Positions 1 through 6,339 of a DNA stretch of 14,196 nt are shown here, in pieces. Every line of letters starts with the position of its first letter. Within the stretch, counting starts at the first letter, position 1. The DNA lies in NCBI GenBank assembly GCA_014859985.1, contig JACZKN010000459.1, forward strand, positions 1-14,196, given 5' to 3'. Under the pieces are notes generated by a model. It searched no databases. It had not been told where the DNA came from and was given only the letters and a program-made list of their open reading frames with translations. The translations under genes and the position numbers were made by a program. This DNA is from Candidatus Krumholzibacteriia bacterium (GTDB taxonomy: Bacteria; Krumholzibacteriota; Krumholzibacteriia; LZORAL124-64-63).

Positions 1-601
1 CCGCCACCACCCGGATCCCCGGCACCAGCGCGTGGGCGGCGACCGCGGTCCCGGACAGCAGCCCGCCCCCGCCCACCGGCGTCATGACCAGGTCCAGGTC
101 CGGGTGGTCGGACAGCAGTTCGAGGGCCGCGGTGCCCTGGCCGGCGATGATCCGCCAGTCGTTGTACGGATGCAGGAACTCGGCGCCGGTGCGCGCCACC
201 ACCTCGGCCAGGGTGCTCTCTCTGGCGGCGAGGGTCGGTTCGCAGTCGTAGATGACGGCGCCGTAGCCGGCGACGGCCGTCCGCTTGATCGCCGGCGCGC
301 CGGTGGGCATCACCACGTGGGCTGCGATGCCCCGCAGGCGCGCCGCCAGGGCCAGGGCCTGGGCGTGGTTGCCCGAGGAGTGGGTCGCCACGCCCCGGGC
401 GGCCTCCTGGTCCGAGAGCGAAAACACCGCGTTGGTGGCCCCGCGCATCTTGAAGGCGCCCACCTTCTGCAGGTTTTCGCATTTGAACAGGACGGAGCAA
501 CCGGCGGCCGCGTCCACGGCCGCGGAGGTCAGGACGGGCGTGCGGTGCACCCGGCCCGCGATGCGGGCGGCGGCGGTGCGGATGTCCAGGATGGTGATCA
601 T
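1..601 (-). CDS. Threonine/serine dehydratase-like PLP enzyme (3' end off window)
   Basis: This is a fold-type II PLP enzyme that likely deaminates threonine or serine to the 2-oxo acid and ammonia; serine racemase is an alternative within the same family. The first 200 codons are visible and the C-terminus runs off the left edge. Residues 37-52 carry the PLP-lysine motif (G-A-F-K-M-R-G, Lys51). Residues 75-80 are S-S-G-N-H-A, which contacts the cofactor ring, and 177-180 form the G-G-G-G phosphate-binding loop. No ACT domain can be judged because the C-terminus is missing. The ATG at 601 was chosen because homology begins directly after it. There is no Shine-Dalgarno in front of it, and a TATCAT box lies 7 bases upstream, so a leaderless message is possible. 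The gene is separated from mscL by 116 bases with a hairpin. Family assignment is firm; exact substrate is open. Confidence 0.93.
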   Translation of the reverse strand, partial: MITILDIRTAAARIAGRVHRTPVLTSAAVDAAAGCSVLFKCENLQKVGAFKMRGATNAVFSLSDQEAARGVATHSSGNHAQALALAARLRGIAAHVVMPTGAPAIKRTAVAGYGAVIYDCEPTLAARESTLAEVVARTGAEFLHPYNDWRIIAGQGTAALELLSDHPDLDLVMTPVGGGGLLSGTAVAAHALVPGIRVVA

Positions 602-608
602 GGCGGGG

Positions 609-614
609 ATGATA
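609..614 (-). promoter_or_regulatory. Possible -10 box for a leaderless dehydratase transcript
   Basis: Read on the minus strand this is TATCAT (5 of 6 to the sigma-70 consensus), followed by 7 bases and then the ATG of the dehydratase. About 17 bases upstream lies TGGACG, a 4 of 6 match to the -35 box. The start would then fall at or very near the ATG, which fits the missing Shine-Dalgarno. The match is weak in GC-rich DNA and unproven. Confidence 0.3.
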
Positions 615-666
615 CGGCGCGGCCGGGCGGGCGTCCAGCGGCGCGATGCAGCGCCGGACGCGCAGC

Positions 667-691
667 GGCCCGGGACGGACCGTCCCGGGCC
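667..691 (-). terminator. Hairpin downstream of mscL
   Basis: A perfect inverted repeat (12-base arms about a single central base) can fold as a 10-bp stem, GGCCCGGGAC with GTCCCGGGCC, and a 5-base loop. It starts 26 bases after the mscL stop in the direction of transcription. No U-tract follows it, so it is either a GC-rich terminator without a tail or a 3'-end stabilising hairpin. Confidence 0.5.
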
Positions 692-717
692 GCGGCTCGT
701 TGCGGGCCCGCCCTCCC

Positions 718-1170
718 CTAGGACAGGGCCGACGTGCAGTGGGCGCACTTGGTGGCCTTCAGGGGCACCGTCGACAGGCAGTGCGGGCACTCCTTGGTCG
801 TCGGCGCCGCCGGCGCCGGGGCCGGCTGCTCGCGCTTGGCCTTGTTCAGGGCCTTGATCACCATGAAGACCGAGAAGGCGACGATCAGGAAGCTGATCAC
901 CGTGTTGATGAACAGGCCGACGTTCAGGGTCACCGCGCCGGCCGCCTGGGCGTCGGCCAGGGCCGTGTACGGACCGGAGGGCGTGCCGCCCTTGAGCACC
1001 AGGAAGATGTTGGTGAAATCGACCCCGCCCAGCAGCAGCCCGATCGGCGGCATGATGATGTCCGACACCAGGGACTTGACGATGGTGCCGAACGCGGCGC
1101 CGATGATGATGCCGACGGCCATGTCCACCACGTTGCCCTTGACGGCAAACTCCTTGAATTCCTTCAGCAT
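718..1170 (-). CDS. mscL: Large-conductance mechanosensitive channel MscL with C-terminal zinc ribbon
   Basis: MscL forms a homopentameric inner-membrane pore that opens under membrane tension and releases solutes on hypo-osmotic shock. The 150-residue protein begins M-L-K-E-F-K-E-F-A, the amphipathic N-terminal helix. TM1 spans about residues 15-45 and contains the glycine/alanine-rich gate (A-V-G-I-I-I-G-A-A-F-G). The periplasmic loop is about 50-82 and TM2 about 83-106. A Pro/Ala linker (115-123) leads to an extra tail with C-x2-C (Cys128, Cys131) and C-x2-C (Cys142, Cys145), a zinc-ribbon knuckle. Family length is usually 130-150, and zinc-ribbon tails occur in a subset of MscL proteins. 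The ATG has AAGGGGG nine bases upstream. The gene sits alone between two hairpins, suggesting its own promoter. Confidence 0.97.
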   Translation of the reverse strand: MLKEFKEFAVKGNVVDMAVGIIIGAAFGTIVKSLVSDIIMPPIGLLLGGVDFTNIFLVLKGGTPSGPYTALADAQAAGAVTLNVGLFINTVISFLIVAFSVFMVIKALNKAKREQPAPAPAAPTTKECPHCLSTVPLKATKCAHCTSALS

Positions 1171-1234
1171 GTCGCTGTGCCCCCTTGGCTGACGGGATGA
1201 AACCCAACTCCGGCGCGTGCCGGACGATGGGCAT

Positions 1235-1262
1235 CCTATACGACGATCCCCCGCGGCGGCAA
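1235..1262 (-). promoter_or_regulatory. Possible mscL promoter
   Basis: On the minus strand TTGCCG (1262-1257) and TATAGG (1240-1235) are separated by 16 bases, each matching 4 of 6 sigma-70 consensus bases, about 65 bases upstream of the mscL ATG. The -35 element lies within the arm and loop edge of the upstream terminator-like hairpin. This is a plausible but weak call. Confidence 0.3.
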
Positions 1263-1289
1263 AGGTTTTCGTGCCGCCGCGGGGGATCG
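1244..1289 (-). terminator. Strong 18-bp hairpin after the subtilase gene
   Basis: The arms 1244-1261 and 1272-1289 are perfect reverse complements (18 bp, 10-base loop). The hairpin begins 18 bases past the subtilase stop codon in the direction of transcription. No U-run follows, only TCGTATAGG. It is most likely the 3' end of the subtilase transcript, either as terminator or RNA-stabilising stem. It is the longest perfect inverted repeat I noticed in the window. Confidence 0.65.
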
Positions 1290-1307
1290 GGCTGCAGCAG
1301 AAGCCGC

Positions 1308-4300
1308 CTACTTCAGAAGCACCAACCGCCGCGTCTCGCCCCCTCCTGCGGCGCTGAAGCGGGCAAAGTACACGCCCGAGGCCAGCCCCTGCGGCTGCCA
1401 CACCACGCTGTGCTCGCCGGCCGGGCGCTCCTGGTCCACCAGCACCGCCACCCGCCGGCCGGCCGTGTCGTAGATCTCCAGGCGCACCGGCCCCGCCTGG
1501 GACAGGGCGTAGGTCAGGGTGGTCGCGGGGTTGAAGGGGTTGGGGTAGTTCTGGGCCAGGCCGAAGCCCGCCGGCACCCGCAGGCCCACGCCCGACAGGG
1601 AGCTGACCAGCACCGCGTCGGCGATGACCAGGGTGTCGGCCGAGCAGCCGTTGGTGACGATCAGCGTCACGGTGTAGGTGCCGTCGGCCTGGTACTCGTG
1701 GGTCGGGTGCTGCTCGGTGGACGTCGCGCCGTCGTCGAAGTCCCACTGCCAGCCCGTGGCCCCGCCGGTTGACTGGTCGGTGAAGGCGACCACGAGCGGC
1801 GGCGTGCCCAGGGTATCGCTCAGGGCGAAGGCCGCGGCCACGGGCGTGCCGACGGCCACGGCCCCGGTCACGGTCAGGGTGTCGACCCCGCCCGTGCCGG
1901 TGACCACCAGCTGCACGTCGTAGGCGCCGGGCTGGGTGTAGGTGTGGACCGGGTGCTGGTCGGCCGAGGCGCCGCCGTCGCCGAAGTCCCAGGCCCAGGT
2001 AAGGATCGCGCCGGTGGAGGCGTCGGTGAACGCCGCCTGCAGGGGCGCGCAGCCGGCGGCAGGGTCGACGGCGAAGGCCGCAACCGGGACGGGCACCGCG
2101 TCCACGGCGATCAGGTCGCCGGCGGTCAGGGTGTCGGCACCGCAGGCGCTGCCGGCGATCAGCCGCACCGTGTAGACCCCCGCGGCGGTGTAGGTGTGCA
2201 CCGGGTGCTGCTGCGCTGAGGAGCCGCCGTCGCCGAAGTCCCAGGCCCAGGAGTCCGCCCCCGTCGAGAGATCGGTGAACGTGACCTCCAGCGGCGCGGT
2301 GCCGCTGGAGTCCGAGGCGCTGAACGCCGCCTGCGGGCCGTCCAGGACCGTGACGGAGGCCGCCACGCTCAGGGTGTCCGCGCCGCCGGCATTGGCGGCG
2401 ATCAGGGTCACGGCATAGGCGCCGGGCGCCGCATACTCGTGCGACGGATCCTGCAGATTCGAGGTGCCGCCGTCGCCGAAGTCCCAGGTCCAGGCCGTGG
2501 GTGTCCCGGTGGACTCGTCGCTGAACGCCACCACCAGGGGGGCGCAACCCTCGGTCGGCGTGGCCGAGAAGTCCGCGACCGGAGCCGGCGGGACCACCGT
2601 GATCAGGTCCACCGCGAGCACCGTGTCGGCGCCGCAGGCGTTGGTGGCGATCTGCCGCACCGTGAAGGTCCCGTACTGGATGTAGGCGTGCACCGGGTTC
2701 GGGCCGACGTCGGTGCCGCCGTCGCCGAAGTCCCACTGCCAGCTGGTGGCGCCGACCGACGTGTCGGTGAACTCCACCAGCAGCGGCAGCGGGCCCGTCG
2801 TCTGGCTGGCGGTGAATCCGCCCGTCGGCGCGCCGCCCACGGCGATGTAGGCGGTGCGGGTCAGGCTGTCGCTGCCGCCCGGGCCCGACACCTCCAGGGT
2901 CACGCTGTAGGTGCCCGCGGCCGTGTAGGTATGGGCCGGATCCTGGTCGGTGGAGGTTGCGCCGTCGCCGAAGGTCCAGCTCCAGGTGTCGACGTCGCCC
3001 GTCGACCCGTCGGTGAAGGCCACGAGCTGGGGAGCGCAGCCCACCGTAGGCGAAGCCGCGAAGTCCGCCGTCGGCGCCACGGGTCCGCCCGCGCCCACCG
3101 CCGCCGCCGCGTCCACCATGCCGTACCCCGAGTAACGGTCCCAGCCGGCGCCGGACTCCACGTTGACGATGTCCTGCGCGGTGTTGCGCAGCTGGTCGCG
3201 GATCTGCGACGCCGTCCAGGTAGGGTTGGCCGACTTGACCAGGGCCGCGACCCCCGCCGCGTACGGCGTGGCGCAGCTGGTGCCGTTGAAGAAGGGCTCG
3301 TAGTTGCCGGGGCGATAGCCGCCCGCGCCGGAGATGTCGGTGGTCGGCAGGATGGTCGGGGCGATGATGTCCACCGAGCGCCGGTCGTTGGCCACGGTGT
3401 AGCCGTAGTTGGATCCCCACCAGCGCTCGCCGTCGCAGGTCCAGCCGTTGGGGTCGGCGGTGACGCCCGGATTCAGTTCGCCCTCGAGGCTGGAGCTGCG
3501 CTTGCGGTCCCCGCAGGGCGAGGCCGCCCCCACGGCGATCACGTAGGTGTTGATGGCGGGATAGCTGATGGTGCTGGCGTTCTCGTTGCCGGTCGCGGCC
3601 AGCAGCACCACGCCCGCGCCGAAGGCGTTCAGCAGCGCCGTGTCCATGGGCGAGTAGGTGGAGAGGCCCGCGCCGAAGCTCATGCTGACCACGTCGGCAC
3701 CGTTGGCCACCGCGTAGTTGAGGGCATTGACGGCTGCGGAGAGGTACAGGCTGCCGGCCGAGTCGGCGATCTTCAGGGGCATGATCGAGCACCCGCCCGC
3801 CACGCCCGCCACGCCGATCCCGTTGCCCGCGATGGCCGCCGCCACCCCCGCGCAGGCGGTGCCGTGGCCGGCCGCCGCGCCATCGTCCATGGGGTTGCTG
3901 TCGTTGTCGCCGAAGTCGTACCCCGTGACGAGGTTCAGGTCCGGGTGCGCCGTGTCCACGCCCGTGTCGAGGATCGCGATCACCACCGCGGGGTCGCCGT
4001 AGCCCTGGGCGCCGTCCCAGGCCTGTTCGGCGTTCGTGTCGAAGCCCACGGTGCCCACGCCCGGGCCGGTGTGGTCCCAGGTCGTGCCCCAGCCGTAGGC
4101 CGGCAGCTGGGCCGTGTTGGCGTGGCCCCAGTTGTCCGGATAGTCGGGATCGTTGGGGACCACGGCCGGGAAGACCCGGTAGTCGGGCAGGGCCTCCTGC
4201 ACGTCCGGCTGGGCGGTCAACCGCGCGGCCAGGTCGGTGATGTCCGCGGAGCCGGCCAGGTCGATCCGGTACCAGCGGTCCAGGTCCGGGTCCACCGGCC

Positions 4301-4628
4301 GGGCCTTGTCCCCGGGCAGGGTGAAGGCCCGCGCGATGCCCGTGACGCCGTGGCCGGCCAGCACGGCGTCGACCCCGGCCAGGCCGACGACCAGCTGCGG
4401 GCCGTCCGCCTTGTCCGCCGCCATCAGCGACGAGGCCTCGAGCGCGGCGGGCGTGAACTGGACCAGCACCCGGTCCGGGGCCCAGGGCAGCACCAGTTCG
4501 GCCGAGGCGGTGGGGCCACCTTGCACGGGGGCGTACAGCCGGGGCTCGGGGGCGGCCAGGGCCGGCCCCGCGAGGGAGGCTGCCAGGCAGAGCACGGCAA
4601 AGGGCAGCAACAGGACGGGTCGCTTCAC
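1308..4628 (-). CDS. Secreted subtilisin-family serine peptidase with six PKD domains and C-terminal sorting tail
   Basis: This is a peptidase family S8 endopeptidase of 1106 residues. Residues 1-26 form a signal peptide ending A-L-A-A. About 27-165 is a propeptide-like region. The catalytic domain (about 190-515) holds Asp221 (I-L-D-T-G), His255 (G-H-G-T), oxyanion Asn348 and Ser451 (G-T-S-C-A-T-P). Six PKD domains follow (about 519-597, 601-679, 682-762, 766-842, 847-926, 929-1008), each with a W-x-W/F-x-F/D-D-G type strand. Residues 1013-1106 form a FlgD-Ig-like tail with N-Y-P-N-P-F-N-P at 1027-1034 and G-V-Y-F-A-R-F near the end, the type recognised by type IX-like export in FCB bacteria. 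The GTG at 4628 was chosen because a GCGAGGT ribosome site precedes it and the signal peptide follows directly; extending upstream would cross the promoter. The likely role is extracellular or surface-bound protein degradation. It is transcribed alone. Confidence 0.95.
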   Translation of the reverse strand: MKRPVLLLPFAVLCLAASLAGPALAAPEPRLYAPVQGGPTASAELVLPWAPDRVLVQFTPAALEASSLMAADKADGPQLVVGLAGVDAVLAGHGVTGIARAFTLPGDKARPVDPDLDRWYRIDLAGSADITDLAARLTAQPDVQEALPDYRVFPAVVPNDPDYPDNWGHANTAQLPAYGWGTTWDHTGPGVGTVGFDTNAEQAWDGAQGYGDPAVVIAILDTGVDTAHPDLNLVTGYDFGDNDSNPMDDGAAAGHGTACAGVAAAIAGNGIGVAGVAGGCSIMPLKIADSAGSLYLSAAVNALNYAVANGADVVSMSFGAGLSTYSPMDTALLNAFGAGVVLLAATGNENASTISYPAINTYVIAVGAASPCGDRKRSSSLEGELNPGVTADPNGWTCDGERWWGSNYGYTVANDRRSVDIIAPTILPTTDISGAGGYRPGNYEPFFNGTSCATPYAAGVAALVKSANPTWTASQIRDQLRNTAQDIVNVESGAGWDRYSGYGMVDAAAAVGAGGPVAPTADFAASPTVGCAPQLVAFTDGSTGDVDTWSWTFGDGATSTDQDPAHTYTAAGTYSVTLEVSGPGGSDSLTRTAYIAVGGAPTGGFTASQTTGPLPLLVEFTDTSVGATSWQWDFGDGGTDVGPNPVHAYIQYGTFTVRQIATNACGADTVLAVDLITVVPPAPVADFSATPTEGCAPLVVAFSDESTGTPTAWTWDFGDGGTSNLQDPSHEYAAPGAYAVTLIAANAGGADTLSVAASVTVLDGPQAAFSASDSSGTAPLEVTFTDLSTGADSWAWDFGDGGSSAQQHPVHTYTAAGVYTVRLIAGSACGADTLTAGDLIAVDAVPVPVAAFAVDPAAGCAPLQAAFTDASTGAILTWAWDFGDGGASADQHPVHTYTQPGAYDVQLVVTGTGGVDTLTVTGAVAVGTPVAAAFALSDTLGTPPLVVAFTDQSTGGATGWQWDFDDGATSTEQHPTHEYQADGTYTVTLIVTNGCSADTLVIADAVLVSSLSGVGLRVPAGFGLAQNYPNPFNPATTLTYALSQAGPVRLEIYDTAGRRVAVLVDQERPAGEHSVVWQPQGLASGVYFARFSAAGGGETRRLVLLK
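1605..3074 (-). repeat. Six tandem PKD-domain coding repeats
   Basis: Six units of about 240 bases encode the PKD domains of the subtilase. DNA identity is highest around the W-D-F-G-D-G-G strand, where a near-identical GTCGCCGAAGTCCCA (plus-strand reading) recurs near 1978, 2228, 2474 and 2725. Each encoded unit carries exactly one cysteine. In units 1, 3 and 5 it is near the start (G-C-A-P; Cys531, 695, 860). In units 2, 4 and 6 it is near the end (A-C-G-A-D or G-C-S-A-D; Cys665, 829, 995). This implies a two-domain repeat copied three times. Confidence 0.85.
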
Positions 4629-4679
4629 GGCGGATACCTCGCGGGCTGGAAGGGTCGTAGACGGCGTGTTCAGAAAGGT

Positions 4680-4685
4680 ATTATA
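4680..4685 (-). promoter_or_regulatory. Perfect -10 box upstream of the subtilase gene
   Basis: On the minus strand this reads TATAAT, an exact sigma-70 -10 hexamer, in a markedly AT-rich pocket (about 4665-4735) of an otherwise very GC-rich window. It lies 51 bases before the chosen GTG start, giving an untranslated leader of roughly 45 bases. The -35 region is poor: ACATTT lies 17 bases upstream and TGACAT 19 bases upstream. An activator or alternative -35 recognition is possible. Confidence 0.6.
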
Positions 4686-4711
4686 GCGGATTTTCGTCGC
4701 ACAAATGTCAC

Positions 4712-4725
4712 GAAAAGTCATTTTC
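4712..4725 (-). terminator. Small AT-rich hairpin after the symporter gene
   Basis: On the minus strand GAAAA-TGAC-TTTTC forms a 5-bp stem with a 4-base loop, six bases after the symporter stop codon. It is short and ends in TTTTC, so it is at best a weak terminator between the symporter operon and the subtilase promoter. Confidence 0.25.
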
Positions 4726-4731
4726 AATAAC

Positions 4732-6207
4732 TTAATCGTCGCCGGCCGCGGGCTCCCCCCACGCCCGACGGACGCAAGCCACCGGCGCCGGCCGCCCCGC
4801 CAGGGTCCCGATCAGGATCACCACCAGCGCCACCGCCGTCCCCACCACGAACCCGTGGACCCCCGCCAGGCCCGGCGGCAGCCCCGGCAGCCAGCCGAGG
4901 CGCGGCCAGGCCTGCCACAGCAGCGCCGCCGTGGTCCCGGCCACCATGCTGGCCAGGGTGGCGCGCGCGCTGGTGCGCCGCCAGTAGATCCCGAAGAGCA
5001 GCGGCCACAGGTTGGTCGAGGCGATCACCGCCCAGCTGAACGCGGTCAGCACCAGCACCAGGGCCGGCGGCTTGAGCGCGATCAGCAGGCTCACCACGCC
5101 GACCGCGAGGCTGGTCAGGCGGCTGGCCCGCAGCTCGGTCGCCGGGGCCAGGGGCCGGCCCAGGCCCTCGATCCACACGTCCCTGACCAGGGAGCTGGCG
5201 ATGATGATCAGCACGCCGGCGAACGTGCTCATGCCCGCGGCCACGACCCCGGCCAGGAACAGCGCCCCGCCCCAGTCGTTCAGCACCAGCTGGGTGAGCG
5301 CGGGGATGGCCTGGTCGGCGCTGTCCAGGGTCGGCACCAGCACCCGGGCCACCGCGCCGTTGAGATAGGGCAACAGCGCGATGGACGCGCCCACGGTCAC
5401 GATCACCGTGCCCGCGCGCAGCATGCGGTCGTCGCGGATGGAGTAGAAGCGCACCAGCAGCTGGGGCATGCCCCAGGTGCCCAGGCTGACGATGAGGGTG
5501 AAGCTCACCAGCCCGGCCCAGCCCCAGGTGCCGGGCGTGGTGACCAGGCCCGGGTCGACGGCGCTGAGCCGCGCCACCAGCTCGGCCATGCCGCCCACCT
5601 TCTGCAGCGACATGAAGGTCAGCAGCAGCAGCGCCGCGATCATCACGATCGCCTGGATCATCGAGGTCCAGACCACGGCCAGGTAGCCGCCCACGGCGGT
5701 GTAGAAGAGGATCACCACGCCGGAGATCAGCACCCCCGCCCAGTAGGGCAGGTCCATCAGCACCTCGAAGGCGTTGGCCATGCCCTTGAGCACCGAGACG
5801 TTGTAGACCACCAGGAAGAGGCCCGTGACCGCGGCCGAGAAGAGCCGCGCCTGGGGCGAGCCGTAGCGGGCGGCGAAGAACCCGGGCAGGGTCATGGCGT
5901 CCAGCCGTCCGGTCATGCGCCGCACCCGCCGGCCCAGCACGATCCAGGCCAGGGTGGTGCCCAGCAGCACGTTGCCCGCGCCGATCCACAGGGTGGCCAG
6001 GCCGTAGCGCCAGCCGAAGGCGCCGCCGCCGATGATCACCACGCTGGAGTAGTAGGCCGCCACGAAGGACAGGGCCGTCACCCAGGGCCCGACCTGCCGG
6101 CCGCCGATGGCGAAGTCGCCGGCGCTGCGGCTGCGGCCGCTCATCTTCACGCCGACCGCGGCCAACGCGCCCAGGTACACCACCAGGACGAGCACGTAGA
6201 CGGTCAT
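4732..6207 (-). CDS. Sodium:solute symporter family (SSS) permease
   Basis: This inner-membrane secondary transporter couples import of a small solute, usually to Na+. The 491-residue length and about 13 hydrophobic segments fit the family. The N-terminus carries the G-R-S-R-S-A-G-D-F-A-I-G-G-R loop (24-37). The family signature at 170-185 reads A-V-G-G-Y-L-A-V-V-W-T-S-M-I-Q, with Ser182 where the family usually has Asp. The TM8 Na+ region (323-341) reads A-A-G-M-S-T-F-A-G rather than the common M-S-T-A-D-S. The substrate cannot be told from sequence; proline, pantothenate, sugar and carboxylate carriers share this fold. The ATG at 6207 overlaps the stop of the upstream small gene (ATGA) and has GGAG nine bases upstream, so translation is coupled. 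It forms an operon with the barrel protein. Confidence 0.93.
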   Translation of the reverse strand: MTVYVLVLVVYLGALAAVGVKMSGRSRSAGDFAIGGRQVGPWVTALSFVAAYYSSVVIIGGGAFGWRYGLATLWIGAGNVLLGTTLAWIVLGRRVRRMTGRLDAMTLPGFFAARYGSPQARLFSAAVTGLFLVVYNVSVLKGMANAFEVLMDLPYWAGVLISGVVILFYTAVGGYLAVVWTSMIQAIVMIAALLLLTFMSLQKVGGMAELVARLSAVDPGLVTTPGTWGWAGLVSFTLIVSLGTWGMPQLLVRFYSIRDDRMLRAGTVIVTVGASIALLPYLNGAVARVLVPTLDSADQAIPALTQLVLNDWGGALFLAGVVAAGMSTFAGVLIIIASSLVRDVWIEGLGRPLAPATELRASRLTSLAVGVVSLLIALKPPALVLVLTAFSWAVIASTNLWPLLFGIYWRRTSARATLASMVAGTTAALLWQAWPRLGWLPGLPPGLAGVHGFVVGTAVALVVILIGTLAGRPAPVACVRRAWGEPAAGDD

Positions 6208-6326
6208 CGGCCCGATCTCCGGTCGTGGGCCTTGTCGGCCAGGGCCCAGACGACGGCCAGCACGATCGAGCAGGCCACGACCAGCACGGCGCCGAAGGTG
6301 GTCCAGGGCAGGTTCCAGGGGGCCAC
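6204..6326 (-). CDS. Small single-helix membrane protein, probable symporter accessory subunit
   Basis: A 40-residue reading frame starts at GTG 6326 behind GAGGAG (5-base spacing) and ends at a TGA that overlaps the symporter ATG by four bases. It begins V-A-P-W-N-L-P-W-T-T. One hydrophobic segment follows (about residues 11-29, F-G-A-V-L-V-V-A-C-S then I-V-L-A-V-V-W-A-L), and then a charged tail D-K-A-H-D-R-R. Positive charge after the helix predicts a cytoplasmic C-terminus. Small one-helix proteins encoded directly before SSS permeases are known, and the strict coupling suggests a 1:1 partner or stabiliser. That role is inferred from position and topology only; I cannot show homology. The good ribosome site, the overlap and the 13-base gap to the barrel gene support it as real. 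Confidence 0.75.
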   Translation of the reverse strand: MAPWNLPWTTFGAVLVVACSIVLAVVWALADKAHDRRSGR

Positions 6327-6339
6327 GGCGACTCCTCGG

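Noticed and set aside
1605..3074. CRISPR array or minisatellite suggested by recurring 15-base words
   Set aside because: The repeats are about 240 bases apart, diverged, and encode the conserved PKD strand W-D-F-G-D-G-G.
1171..3792. N-terminal extension of MscL to a 1024-residue protein
   Set aside because: The added part is an out-of-frame translation of the subtilase gene. MscL begins at the ATG 1170 behind a strong ribosome site.
2439..4730. Long open frame on the plus strand opposite the subtilase gene
   Set aside because: It is Gly/Arg/His-rich low-complexity translation with no recognisable domain. It arises because high-GC DNA has few stops on the strand opposite a real gene.
4665..4735. 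AT-rich pocket as a replication origin or attachment site
   Set aside because: No DnaA-box cluster, integrase gene or flanking direct repeat is visible; an intergenic promoter explains it.
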